Assembly: GCA_035772785.1 (NCBI GenBank)
Contig: JAOCPU010000003.1
Location: forward strand, 744,001 to 808,000
DNA length: 64,000 nt
Source: Phlebiopsis flavidoalba
Lineage: Eukaryota; Basidiomycota; Agaricomycetes; Polyporales; Phanerochaetaceae
Direction of reading: 5' to 3'
The number at the start of each line of letters is the position of its first letter. Within the stretch, counting starts at the first letter, position 1. Positions 39,286 through 48,794 of the stretch are shown one piece after another. Below the pieces are notes generated by a model. That model was not told the origin of the DNA. It ran no database searches and saw nothing but the letters and a program-made list of their open reading frames with translations. Made by a program: the position numbers and the translations under genes.

Positions 39286-39859
39286 TTATTATGGGCCCCG
39301 GGTCACAGAACGGGGAGACTGAGCTCGGACGCCGCTTGGTGTATTACGCCCACTGTTGGGGACCATGGATAGCGGTCATAGGCCTAGGATGAAACAGATG
39401 TCCATGAGAAGGGTGTGACATCGTGCGTTTACAAGCGTTCGGTAGGGTTGCGCGAGTGCTGGTGATACGCGGAGATGAGGGCGAAAGACAAGCTCGAAAT
39501 CTCTAGGGAATCTGTCCAATTCAAGCAGCGCGACTTATTGTGCGCGTCATAGAGGCGCCTAGCCGACTCACGCAGAGCGTCGACGGCCACGTGGATATCA
39601 CGTGCCAGGGGTCGCCCGAACCCAGGGCGTCTGCAAGTACAGCAACGACTGCAATAACCGCAGGCAGCCAGATCGACGTAGGCTTGCACCGCGACCACCA
39701 TGGCCATGGCTCAGCCGCAGGGGTTTGCCCAGCCCATACGCACTAAACCGAATAAGAGGGGACCCTAATGACTTTGCCCGGTCCGAGACAATCTCGCGTC
39801 AATAAATAAACGTGACACCGTTGATCGCTAGTAGTGTCGTTATAATAGGCGGTAGCTGC

Positions 39860-40032
39860 GGGGAAAAAAGAAGGGAGGAAGGAAGGGTGAGGGGGAAAAG
39901 AGGTCAGAGAGGAAAGGGGGAGAGGGTGGGGGGGGAAGGGGGGGGGGGGGAGATGAAGAGAGTGAAAAGAAAAGGAAAGGGAAGAGAAATCTCGGGAGGG
40001 AATATAGGGAGAAGGAAAAGGGAGGGGGGGGG
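39860..40032. repeat. Polypurine tract upstream of the NAK kinase
   Basis: About 170 bp almost entirely G and A on the plus strand, including G13 at 39938-39950. It has no coding sense on either strand. It lies just before the first recognisable kinase exon, so it could be promoter DNA able to form triplex or R-loop structures; the exact homopolymer lengths are unreliable. Confidence 0.8.
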
Positions 40033-40099
40033 TCGAGCGGTACCTCAGCCAAGGCATTGTCCATCGCACACGCCGCGTTAGAAGGAATTGCATTGAGTT

Positions 40100-42652
40100 C
40101 ACACAGAGAGCCAGGGGGGAGGTGGTTCAGCGCGCATGTCTATCTCAGTGCGGACTGCACAACCCCTGTCTATAATACCACACATCACGTATTAAAGCGT
40201 ATCGCGGTACCCAACGAGGCTATGTTGACGGAGGTCAAGAAGGAGGTTGACATTATGGTGCGCAGGCCAAGCTTATGCTGGTATCTGTTGGGGATGTGAC
40301 ATATACCTGCAAGCGAATACTGAAAGGACATCCAAACATCGTATACCCTCATAGACGCGGCATGGCATCGGTCCAGCAATGGCGTTTTTTATGAGGTGTT
40401 CATCCTCATGGAGTTTCTGCTCTGGCGGCGGCATCATCGACATGATGAACCGACGATTACGGGAACGGCTGACGGAGCCAGAAATCCTTACAATATTTTG
40501 TAGATGTTCTGCGAAGGTCTGGCTGCGGATGCACGCGTTGAAGCCTCCTCTCCTCCACCGCGATTTGAAGGGTCGAGAATATCTTACAGTCGTCCGCTAC
40601 GTCATACAAGCTCTGCGAACTTTGGTAGTGCTACCCCCGTGCATAGGATTCCTACCAACCATGCACAGAACTCCGAGCGCTGGAAAGTGATCTAAACAAG
40701 CACACTACGCTGCAGTACCGTGCGCATCCCGAGATGGTCGACGTATATATCATCGCGAAGATCCTATTGACGAGAAGAGCGATGTGTGGGCGCTGTGGGC
40801 GTCCTCCCTGTACACAAGTCTTTGCTACTACACCACCCCCTTTGAGGAACATGGCCCATTGGCGATTTTGAACGTCCAGTACACAAGATTCCGCCGTATC
40901 CGGTTTTACTCCCCTCAGATGAACGGTTTGATAGGTATGAGTGATCCTTGCAAACTTATATGGCATGATTTCCTGACGACAGCGATTAGCCCTCCATCGC
41001 TTCGCGAGCATGGCGCGCAACGACCGACCGTCTTTGAACTTCTCAATCATGTCCACCTTCTACGCGGATCAAAGTCGCGATTTAACTATGCCCATCCCGC
41101 CGAAACAACCACCTGTCTCTCCGCGGGGAGGCCAAGGTCCGCTACAAACCCTCTCTCCCAATATTGCCTCGCCTCCACCTGCTACCAACCCACTTGACGA
41201 TCTTGTCATGTTCAAGTCTCGCGCGCAGTCCCCCGCAAAAAAAACGCAGGGATTGAAGCTCGTGATAAGGTCCTGGAAGCTATCGCGCCCATGGTCGGCG
41301 AGGGACGACCTGCGCAGACAGCTGCAGCCCCGTCCCCGCCACCCCAGCTCCCAAGAAAGAGAGAGAGCGTACAGCCGCGGCTAACTTCAGGCCTGGATCC
41401 ATGAAGTTTGGCGCAGAGGAAGACAGAGTATGGCGGGGAGTCCGTGGACACAAATCCGGGATGGCAAGCATCGGGGGAGGGAAAGACCGTGAACCTTAAT
41501 GATGATGCTGGGGCCTCGGTTCGAAGGTTGTGAATGATAAGCCGAGTAGACCACAGCATCCTGGGTTCGATAGCGATTTCTCTTCTTCCTTCAGTAAAGG
41601 ATTCGGGGATACCTTCGAACCCTCGAAATTTCCTGCGCTCAATAATCGCCTACGCCTACCAGTCGGAATCTCAGACCACAAGCCATTCCATATCGCCCAA
41701 CGCCATCCCCCGGTATCTCAGGTTCTCCCAGCAAGAGAAAGGACGCATTCGAGAAGGACTGGGTATCCCCTCGCAGCCCCCAGCACAAACCCTGGGGGAT
41801 GCACGGGTCGCGTGCGGGACCACGAATTGCCAGCCCCACCCTGGCTTTGATTGCACGTTTTCACAGCTCAGCCATGGGCCTACAAACACACTGCGACGGG
41901 CCAATACCTCAACGCCCCCGGGGCTGGGCCTGGCTCTAGTTTCACAACCTATCGACCACCAAAGGTCAGTCCGCTGCTCCTTCCCCTGCCATGCGAGCCT
42001 CGATCCTCGCGTCCACAATCGCCTGCTATTTCTTCCCCGCGCGCAATCCAGGACCCACCCGACCAGTCGAGCTGTCTGCTGAAGAGCGTTTAAAGCCCTT
42101 CGCTCGTGAAGACCTGGACAGGAACATTTGCTTCGCCCAAACCATCAGCTGCGGGCCCCCGCAGACGTTACACTCTACATCCCCTCCCATCCAGCGTCCA
42201 CTGAGAAAGGCTACCCAGAACGGCTACCTGATCGACCTTCGTCAAATATTGGCAGGCCTCCATCACGAGCTGCGAGCAAATACAACCGGAGGGATGCCGT
42301 ACAGGAAATCTGCTTGTGATACCGTCCAATGGTTCCTGGAACACTCGTAGAATGCGGCGGCTGAAGGCAAGAAGTGGCGTACGCTCTCAGCAGGTTACGG
42401 GTTCCGCCATGCGCGAAAGTCGAGGTTTTTGTTATTTAGGACGCTCCAATAGACGGGGGCCCAGGGGTAAGAACGCCAAATCCCACAGATACGCCTCCAT
42501 CAAGATCGCGGTCAAACTAGCACGGTTCCGCCGATGCCGGGACTCTATCCCATCATTCGCCGTCCCTCTTCAACCTCGAGATCATGACGCCGAAATCTCA
42601 ATTTCGATGAAGCAGGGCAACACCCTCGTCGCCATCACTTGCGTCAAAACCT
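40100..42652 (+). CDS. NAK/ARK-family Ser/Thr kinase (Ark1/Prk1/AAK1-like)
   Basis: Kinase of the endocytic actin-patch and clathrin-adaptor regulators. The first clear exon contains AHVYLSADCTTPVYNTTHHV and LKRIAVPNEAMLTEVKKEVD (invariant lysine in VLKRIAV). Then GHPNIVYL, DAAWHR, FILMEF and CSGGGIIDMMNRRLRERLTE, MHALKPPLLHRDLK (catalytic HRD), VENIL, YKLCDFGSATPVH (one extra A in the DFG codon, about 40609), [64 protein letters not shown]. After 41.1 kb the protein becomes Pro/Ser-rich (AIPPKQPPVSPRGGQGPLQT, NPLDDLVMF, FSKGFGDTFEPSK). This tail is typical of adaptor-binding regions. The N-terminal codon and the last exon are not fixed; 42652 is the latest plausible stop. Confidence 0.85.
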
Positions 42653-42867
42653 AATGAAGCCCCCACGCCCCTCACGATCGCCCTGCTTTGACCGCCTAGT
42701 ACCCAGCCCTAAATCTGCAGAACAACGGAGACTGTGGCTTTACGGGCATTGTCGGATGTGCTTTCGAGTGACGGCATGAATCCCTCCTGTCCCGCTCCCC
42801 CAGCCCATGTTGCGGTCACACGAGGAGCAGCGACACACACACACAGAAGGGGGACTGTGCACTCTGT

Positions 42868-43092
42868 TTATGCGTAGGACTTGTCCATAATATTGATATT
42901 GGTTGAGTCGACAACCCCTGGAAGCTGAAATGTGTCATACACCCCGTTAATCGGCCTTTGTCCTACGCTGTCGAGCGAGATCCGTGAAAACCCATCAAGC
43001 AGAAACGCTGCATCGGGCGTAGCCCACCCGGTACGCTGGAAGAACCAGAAAAACCGGAGTGCAAGAGAAGGCGATGAGAGAGGAATAATCAT
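42868..43092 (-). other. Isolated open frame of uncertain status
   Basis: The minus frame reads LRFFWFFQRTGWATPDAAFL, then LLDGFSRISLDSVGQRPING and VYDTFQLPGVVDSTNIN, more protein-like than its surroundings, and stops at 42868. I cannot connect it to other exons and do not recognise it. It may be a terminal exon of a minus-strand gene whose other parts I could not read. Confidence 0.25.
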
Positions 43093-43555
43093 GCGTTGGG
43101 GCTTAAACTGCCCGTACCCTCTCTCACGCGATAGGTAGGCTCGCAGGCCACGACACTGTCGTCAACAGTCGCTAGGCTGACGACGAGCCGGCAAGCCCTG
43201 TCTTCTGTGTATCAATGGCGGCGCACGGGCATGCTGTGAGCTCCCGTCGGATGGTTTGCACAGCTTCCAGGTATGGAGTCATTGCTAAGAAGCTGCCCGC
43301 CAGTTCTGTCGTCGTCACCTATTTGGTTTAAACGGACAACTGGGCGCTCATTAACTTCAACACGGGGGCGGCGACCCTCGTTCTTTCCGTGTCCGAGAGT
43401 CATTTAAGGTCCCGAGGATATCAGTGACTCGCGTTTCGAAGAGTGTGCGTAGGAGAGCACAGCAGACAGAGGGCAACGAGCGGGCCATCTCGGGAACTCG
43501 GATCCTATGACTAAGGAGACGACACCTAGCAGAGGAACCAAAATTCTGTCCAGAT

Positions 43556-44816
43556 TTGGTGGACTGTGGGGTTAATGCCCCAATAAGGTCGCTGCTCCAT
43601 AAACTTGCAGACAAGAACGGTCCTGCTACTCGTCACGTCGTCTTCGATGATGAAGCCTTCTCATCCTTTGACCGTGACCAACCTGCGGTATCACCACCCG
43701 TCGTCTCACCTACACCATCTGGTGCCCTCGCCGCTCCCAACCTCCAGTCCGTCCTCCTACCACAAAACCGCCTCCACACAACTGCCGGAACCGAGTTTCC
43801 GTTCCGACTGAAACGGTGCCAAAATCTTCACCTCGGCCTCTCCTGCCTCTCCACTGCTGTATCCTCATTCCGCGTCGAACGGACGGACCGACCTCAGTCC
43901 ATGTTCATCAACCCTGTCGCAAAGACTACACCAACCTAGAATCACCTGCTTCTTCGTTGAGTTGCACCCAAGGATCGTGAGTCAGGCCGACACATCGAGC
44001 AATCAAAGGGCCCCCAGCAGCGGCGAACCTACGAGGCGAAACGTCGTGATTCTGATATGTCTCAGCGATACGAGTCCATCAATTGGACCAACCTAGAGCA
44101 GGGTTCCGAGTTCGCCACAGTGTGGCCCCAAAGCCGTTCCCGCTCAATGTGCAAGTCTGTCTCATAGAATCCATCCAGCACCGGTATGACCATCACCCTC
44201 GGGTCGGCCGCTGCCCGCGTTCCCCTCAGCTTGCGCCCTCCTTCGTCCTCCGAAGGCGACGAAATCCAGTTTTGGCGGGTCCAGAGACCCCTGACCAACT
44301 ACTGAGCGTGATTGCTTCAGGGAGACGGTCGCCAACCCCACGCTCCTCGGGCCCGCATCTCCCCGGCCACTACCAAGGACTGACACAAGTCTCGTTTCGA
44401 TCATCCGAACGGAATCCGTCCAGACTCGCTAGCTCCAGGTCGCCCAACCCATAGAGCGGAAACCAGTCGTTTTCTGTGCCTGTGCCATCTACAGTATGAA
44501 GAGCAGAGCAAGAACGGTGTGAATGAGAATGCTCCTGAACGCCCTTATCCGGATGTATCCAGACTGATAGACGATGGCAGCGCGCCGTGGACGATGCTGA
44601 AGGTGGCCCGGGCCGCCCTGTACGCAAGCCGATGCTGGTTCGCTACGTGGAAGATCATAACCATCATCGTTCCGCCCGTTCTCGTACTGTAAGCCCACAA
44701 ATCTGTTGTTGTATTCATCACGCTCAAGATCACTCTAGAACGTTTCTGTCTCAATCTGGACTATGCGCGATTTTCTTCAGCGCATCTATCCTTCTGTCGC
44801 ACATGTTTTGGAATGA
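43556..44816 (+). CDS. Unidentified Ser/Pro-rich protein with C-terminal membrane segment
   Basis: Not recognised. Starting near 43556 the frame gives RHVVFDDEAFSSFDRDQPAV and long Ser/Pro/Thr-rich text (PVVSPTPSGALAAPNLQS, LRPPSSSEGDEIQFWRV). The C-terminal exon (44500-44690) reads NENAPERPYPDVSRLIDDGS, then WTMLKVARAALYASRCWF and a hydrophobic KIITIIVPPVLVL, followed by a GTAAGC...CTCTAG intron (44691-44740) and a last exon NVSVSIWTMRDFLQRIYPSV that stops at 44816. The last two exons look well conserved in style. A membrane-tethered disordered protein is inferred. The N-terminal exons are guesses. Confidence 0.4.
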
Positions 44817-44892
44817 ATCTCATTCACGGAATTATATATACGCCAAAACAACGACCCTTCACACTTTAATCACTCCCTTCTGCACCAAGTCC

Positions 44893-45470
44893 CTAATCTC
44901 CCCCAGTCGATGTGTGGCGTTTGAAACCTTCGACATCTGGTGTACGCTGCTCGAACTTCGCTACCACCGCCTCTGGCGTTCCTTCCTCGACGTCTGGAGA
45001 ATTCATCCGAAAAGTGAACGTCAGATACAGATCTGACTCCTCCACTTCCATTAGTATGATGTTCGAGATGAGGGTTTGCCGTGGTCGCCGCATTTCAAGT
45101 CAGACCTGAAACAGCCCTTCAGTCACACTGAGCGGATGTAGTAGGCTAGCTGAGCTGGCTTACCCTGCAGATTATCTTTGAACGTGACAACCTCGATGAT
45201 CCTGCCCTGGCGAGGCCCGTGTTGGGCGTGAACTCGAGGACGGCGCGGGTTGATGGTATGCCGTTAGGTCTTTCTTCGAGGACGTCGCGGTTGGGGTGTG
45301 TTGCTGATATAGCGGGGGACATAGACGGAGAGGATCGCGAGCCTTGTGCTTGATACCCTCCCACACCTGTTGCCCTGGTAAGCCGCGGTGTAGCGGAAGG
45401 AGGGTTGACGGGGGAGGGACTGTGATATGCGAGGTCCGTACTTCTATGTTCGGCACGATGGTGATGCAGC
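44893..45470 (-). CDS. Unidentified small protein, convergent with the previous gene
   Basis: Exon ending at the GTAAGCC donor near 45167 contains STRAVLEFTPNTGLARQGRI and IEVVTFKDNLQ when one base is dropped; a 60 bp intron to the CAG at about 45111 leads to ISNIILMEVEESDLYLTFTF, RMNSPDVEEGTPEAVVAKF and a stop at 44893. Upstream text is Pro/Thr-rich (PPSATPRLTRATGVGGYQ). Beta-rich, acidic, probably soluble. No family assigned. Gene start not found. Confidence 0.45.
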
Positions 45471-45810
45471 TGAAAATGTGTCGTGCCTATGCTGTTGAGC
45501 TATAATCGTACTGGCATACGCACAGATTATATAGATCTACTATGGGACTACGTGTACGTTTGTGGGTATAGACGTCCCGCATTACCGACCCATAACGTCA
45601 GCGTGAATCTGATGTCATACGAGCCCTGACGTACGGCAAATTCACACAATTCATCCACATTCGAAAAGTACAATATGGGAGGGGCGAATATATGAGACTC
45701 AAGAGAGACATGGCAAATGTACTAATGTTAAGAGGCAACAGGGCAAGGACAGGTCACCGACGCTTGGAGCCCCTCCCGTCGTCCAGGCCAGGAGAGCTCC
45801 TAACGGTTTC

Positions 45811-47988
45811 CTACTTGGGACGATTTACTATGGCAGTCTGACAATGACCAACTGAATACTTACCGGCTACTGCGGTCATCATGATCGGGAGGGGTCGTTC
45901 GCGGGAGTCTTTGACGCCACCACCATAATCCAAACCGTCCACTGCCGGCGCGCTGCCATCAATGTCTTTGTACTTATTTTTGTTCCGCAGGGCCAGTTGG
46001 CACGTTGGGCGGGAGTGGAGACGCAGGTTCTGACAGGGAGGGCTGACGAGAGTCCAAGTCAGAAGGTGACAAAGTGTATTCAATGCGAGTTCTACGTACC
46101 GCGTCCTCTAGATGCATAAGTCACCCCCGCGTTGCACCACGCAAGCCAGCGATTCTGCGGCATGCCACGGCCCTCTAGCGAAATGTCCAGGAGTTTCCAC
46201 CGCGTGTGGGAGTGGTTGCTGCTACTGGGGTACCGCTACCACCGCCTTCACCACCGGAGTATGCTTGCTGACCATCGACGCATTCATGTCTGACTGCTGA
46301 CACGAAGTCAGTAATAAGGAGATAAGACATTCCGATACGGCCTACCTGCATGGCAAACTCGCCACCCATGCCCATCTGACCTTGGCCAGGTGTGCTTCCG
46401 GGGAAGCCCTCCATGTTCATTTGCTGCACGTCGGGAGTAGCGCGTCCCTGCATTGAACCCTGCCCGCCCGAGCTCATCGCGACCCCGCCGCTTAGAGCAC
46501 CTCCGTTCATATTCGGCCCACCCCATACCAGGACCACCCATGCCCTGCGGGCCCCATTCCCTGCGGACCCATTCCCTGCGGACCCATACCTTGCCCACCC
46601 ATGCCCTGCCCGCCCATACCTTGGTCCCACCCATACCAGGACCCACCCATATTGGGCCCTATCCCATATTGGCCCACCCATACCTGGCCCTCCCATCCCT
46701 TGACCTCCCATTCCTTGCCCTCCCATCCCTTGCCCGCCCATTCCTTGTCCGCCCATCCCCGGCCCTCCCATGCCCATGCCTGGTCACCCATTCCCGGGCC
46801 CATACCCATAGGCATCCCCTGGCCACCCATACCCATGTCGACGCCGCCCATTTCCATCATGGGACCCATCATAGGTCCCATGTTCATCATTGGGTTCATC
46901 ATGCCGCCGTTCATGTTCATGCCTCTCAGGCATCATCCCGCCTGGGCCTGGTGCGCCGTTTCCTGGCCCCATCATGGCGGATGCACGGCTATGACCATGG
47001 TGCGCAGCTCTGGAGGCAATGTGTGTTCAGCTTGTTCCTCAGGCATGCCGGCAAAGTTCTAGACAGGAAAATAGTGGTCAGCTTATTGTTCACTGCGACG
47101 TAAGAGGTACAGCGTATAACAGTCCGTAGGCCTATTGAGAGATAAGCAATGTGTTAACTGTGTACGTACGAGAACATTCGTCTTTTAGGACATTCGCAAG
47201 CTCTCCCATGTCTCTTCTCCGGTGACAATACGCCTCCCATGAAGTCTCGTCGAAAAACCGTAGTTGAAACCAGTCGCTGATGTCAGAACCTGGCCTCCTC
47301 CAGCCCTTGTCGGTTCTGAGTGCACTCAGGGTCAAATCAAGGATCGACCTTCCGTCGAATATACCTGGCGCATCGGGGGTCTATTTGCGGATGAGACGGG
47401 GTGCCGTTAGCGACTGGTAGCGTAGCAGGGTCTACACCGTCTGAAGGCTTCTGTTCCGACGAGGGCGCCTGGGAGGGTGTTGTAGAGAGAGGGTTGCGTG
47501 CCCCCAGGAGGTCGGTGGACTGGTACCGGGAAGTTGGCGGTACTCCTCGTTCTCTAGGGGTGTATTCGGTCGTAAGGGTCGGTGCTGGTGCTTGAGCAGC
47601 TGCAGCAGATGTCAGCATAAACAAGGAGTTATCATATAACAACATACGTCGCGTTGGGGTCGAGATGGGGTTGTGATGGACGTCCTGACTGTGGGCGATT
47701 TCTATACACGACCGGTTATGGCGCGAAATACAACAGCCCTAAAGAACGTACCTGAAGTCAAGGGAACGTTGGCGGGAAGTTCCATAATGATTTCGACCTC
47801 CTGTATACGTGGCACACAGTCAGATTTGTGCCACACAATGACGTAGAGTCGTCCGGGCGCACGTCCTCGCTGTCCTCTTCCTCCTCCTCCTCATTTCATC
47901 CTCCTCACCTTTCGGCCTCGCCTCCACCGTCTTCGTTTTCGCCACCCTCAAAATTCTCGTCGCCACCCTTCTTGTTCTTCCGGGCCAT
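45811..47988 (-). CDS. FIP1: Pre-mRNA polyadenylation factor Fip1
   Basis: Subunit of the cleavage and polyadenylation factor that tethers poly(A) polymerase; nuclear. Possible start at 47988 (MARKNKKGGDENFEGG), followed by acidic text (EEEEEEDSEDVRPDD) and EVEIIME, the poly(A)-polymerase-binding type segment. A Ser/Pro linker (APTLTTEYTPRERGVPPTSR) precedes the signature Fip1 domain: DKGWRRPGSDISDWF...FDETSWEAYCHRRRDMGELA (47300-47190). Further down come EEQAEHTLPPELRTMV, a Met/Gly-rich section with many MGGQGMGGP-like units (46920-46500), SSGGQGSMQGRATPDVQQMN, and a C-terminal NKYKDIDGSAPAVDGLDYGG (45990-45930). Introns of about 50-60 bp lie at 47050-47160 and 46350-46290. The end near 45811 is approximate. 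The repeat section is far larger than in yeast Fip1. Confidence 0.87.
46500..46920 (-). repeat. Met/Gly-rich coding repeat in Fip1
   Basis: About 25 imperfect units of 15-18 bp encoding MGGQGMGG/MGGPGMGG, followed upstream by MNPMMNMGPMMGPMMEMGG. Read on the plus strand it yields a spurious Pro/His-rich open frame. Tandem units of this kind expand and contract easily, so length may vary between strains. Confidence 0.85.
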
Positions 47989-48794
47989 TGGTCCTCGTCA
48001 GCTGCTTTGGCCCTCTAGGTGCGCGACGTACAACTGTGACACCATTGCTAGAAGCGAATGCCTCGAGACTTGTTCAAGTGGGATAATAACACGCGCATGA
48101 GGACCCAGGCAGCATGTCCAGAATACGCGTACACTCACGGTTGCGGCACTGAACGTCACGCGTAGAGTCGAGACGAGGGGGTAGAAAAACAACATTGCAT
48201 TGACGAGGAGTACAACATAAGGAAAAAACTAAAACAGCCACAGAGGGTCCGTAAAATTCCTCACAGAAGTTGTAACGGCCGGTTTTGGGGGTTCTTCTCA
48301 CGTCGTTTGAGTCTCCGTAGAGGAAGCGGTCGTCATCGTCATCCCTGGTTCTGCATTCAAATACATGGTTTCCGTGGCCCTTATTGTTTGGACATACATC
48401 ATGTTTGGCACGTCCGGGTTGGTTGGGCGCGGAAGGCGAAAGGTGTATTGGCCGTTAGCGGCGCGAACTGTGGCCATTTAACCGTGGCCAATGATTTGGT
48501 AAGAGCTTGCTTTGACCATCCAAGTGGGAGGGTAAGTAAACGTTAGCTTACTTTGGTCACAAGTGCTACTTACTCCCACGGCTTCTCATTGATGGGCGCT
48601 TTGATCGAGCCGGCCCGCCAAAGTGAGTTCTTCCAAAATTTCTGGCTTGTACACGGGCTTCACCTCATACTAACGTGCACTGCAAAGGCCTCTGGCAGGC
48701 GACACTACCACACGACTGTAACGACTACCTGTACACACTTGTCTCTCCCCCATCTCTGGTCTTTTAATCACACGAAACACTGTAACCTACAATC
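47989..48794. promoter_or_regulatory. Divergent intergenic between Fip1 and SYO1
   Basis: About 800 bp separating two divergent starts. Open frames at 48307-48546 and 48553-48846 are present but show no family text; the second overlaps the SYO1 start in another frame. CTCTCCCCCATCTCTGG near 48744 is a pyrimidine-rich leader before the SYO1 ATG. Confidence 0.5.

Noticed and set aside
46392..47103. Plus-strand Pro/His-rich open frames opposite Fip1
   Set aside because: They are the reverse reading of the Met/Gly repeat; the minus strand has the Fip1 domain and splice sites.
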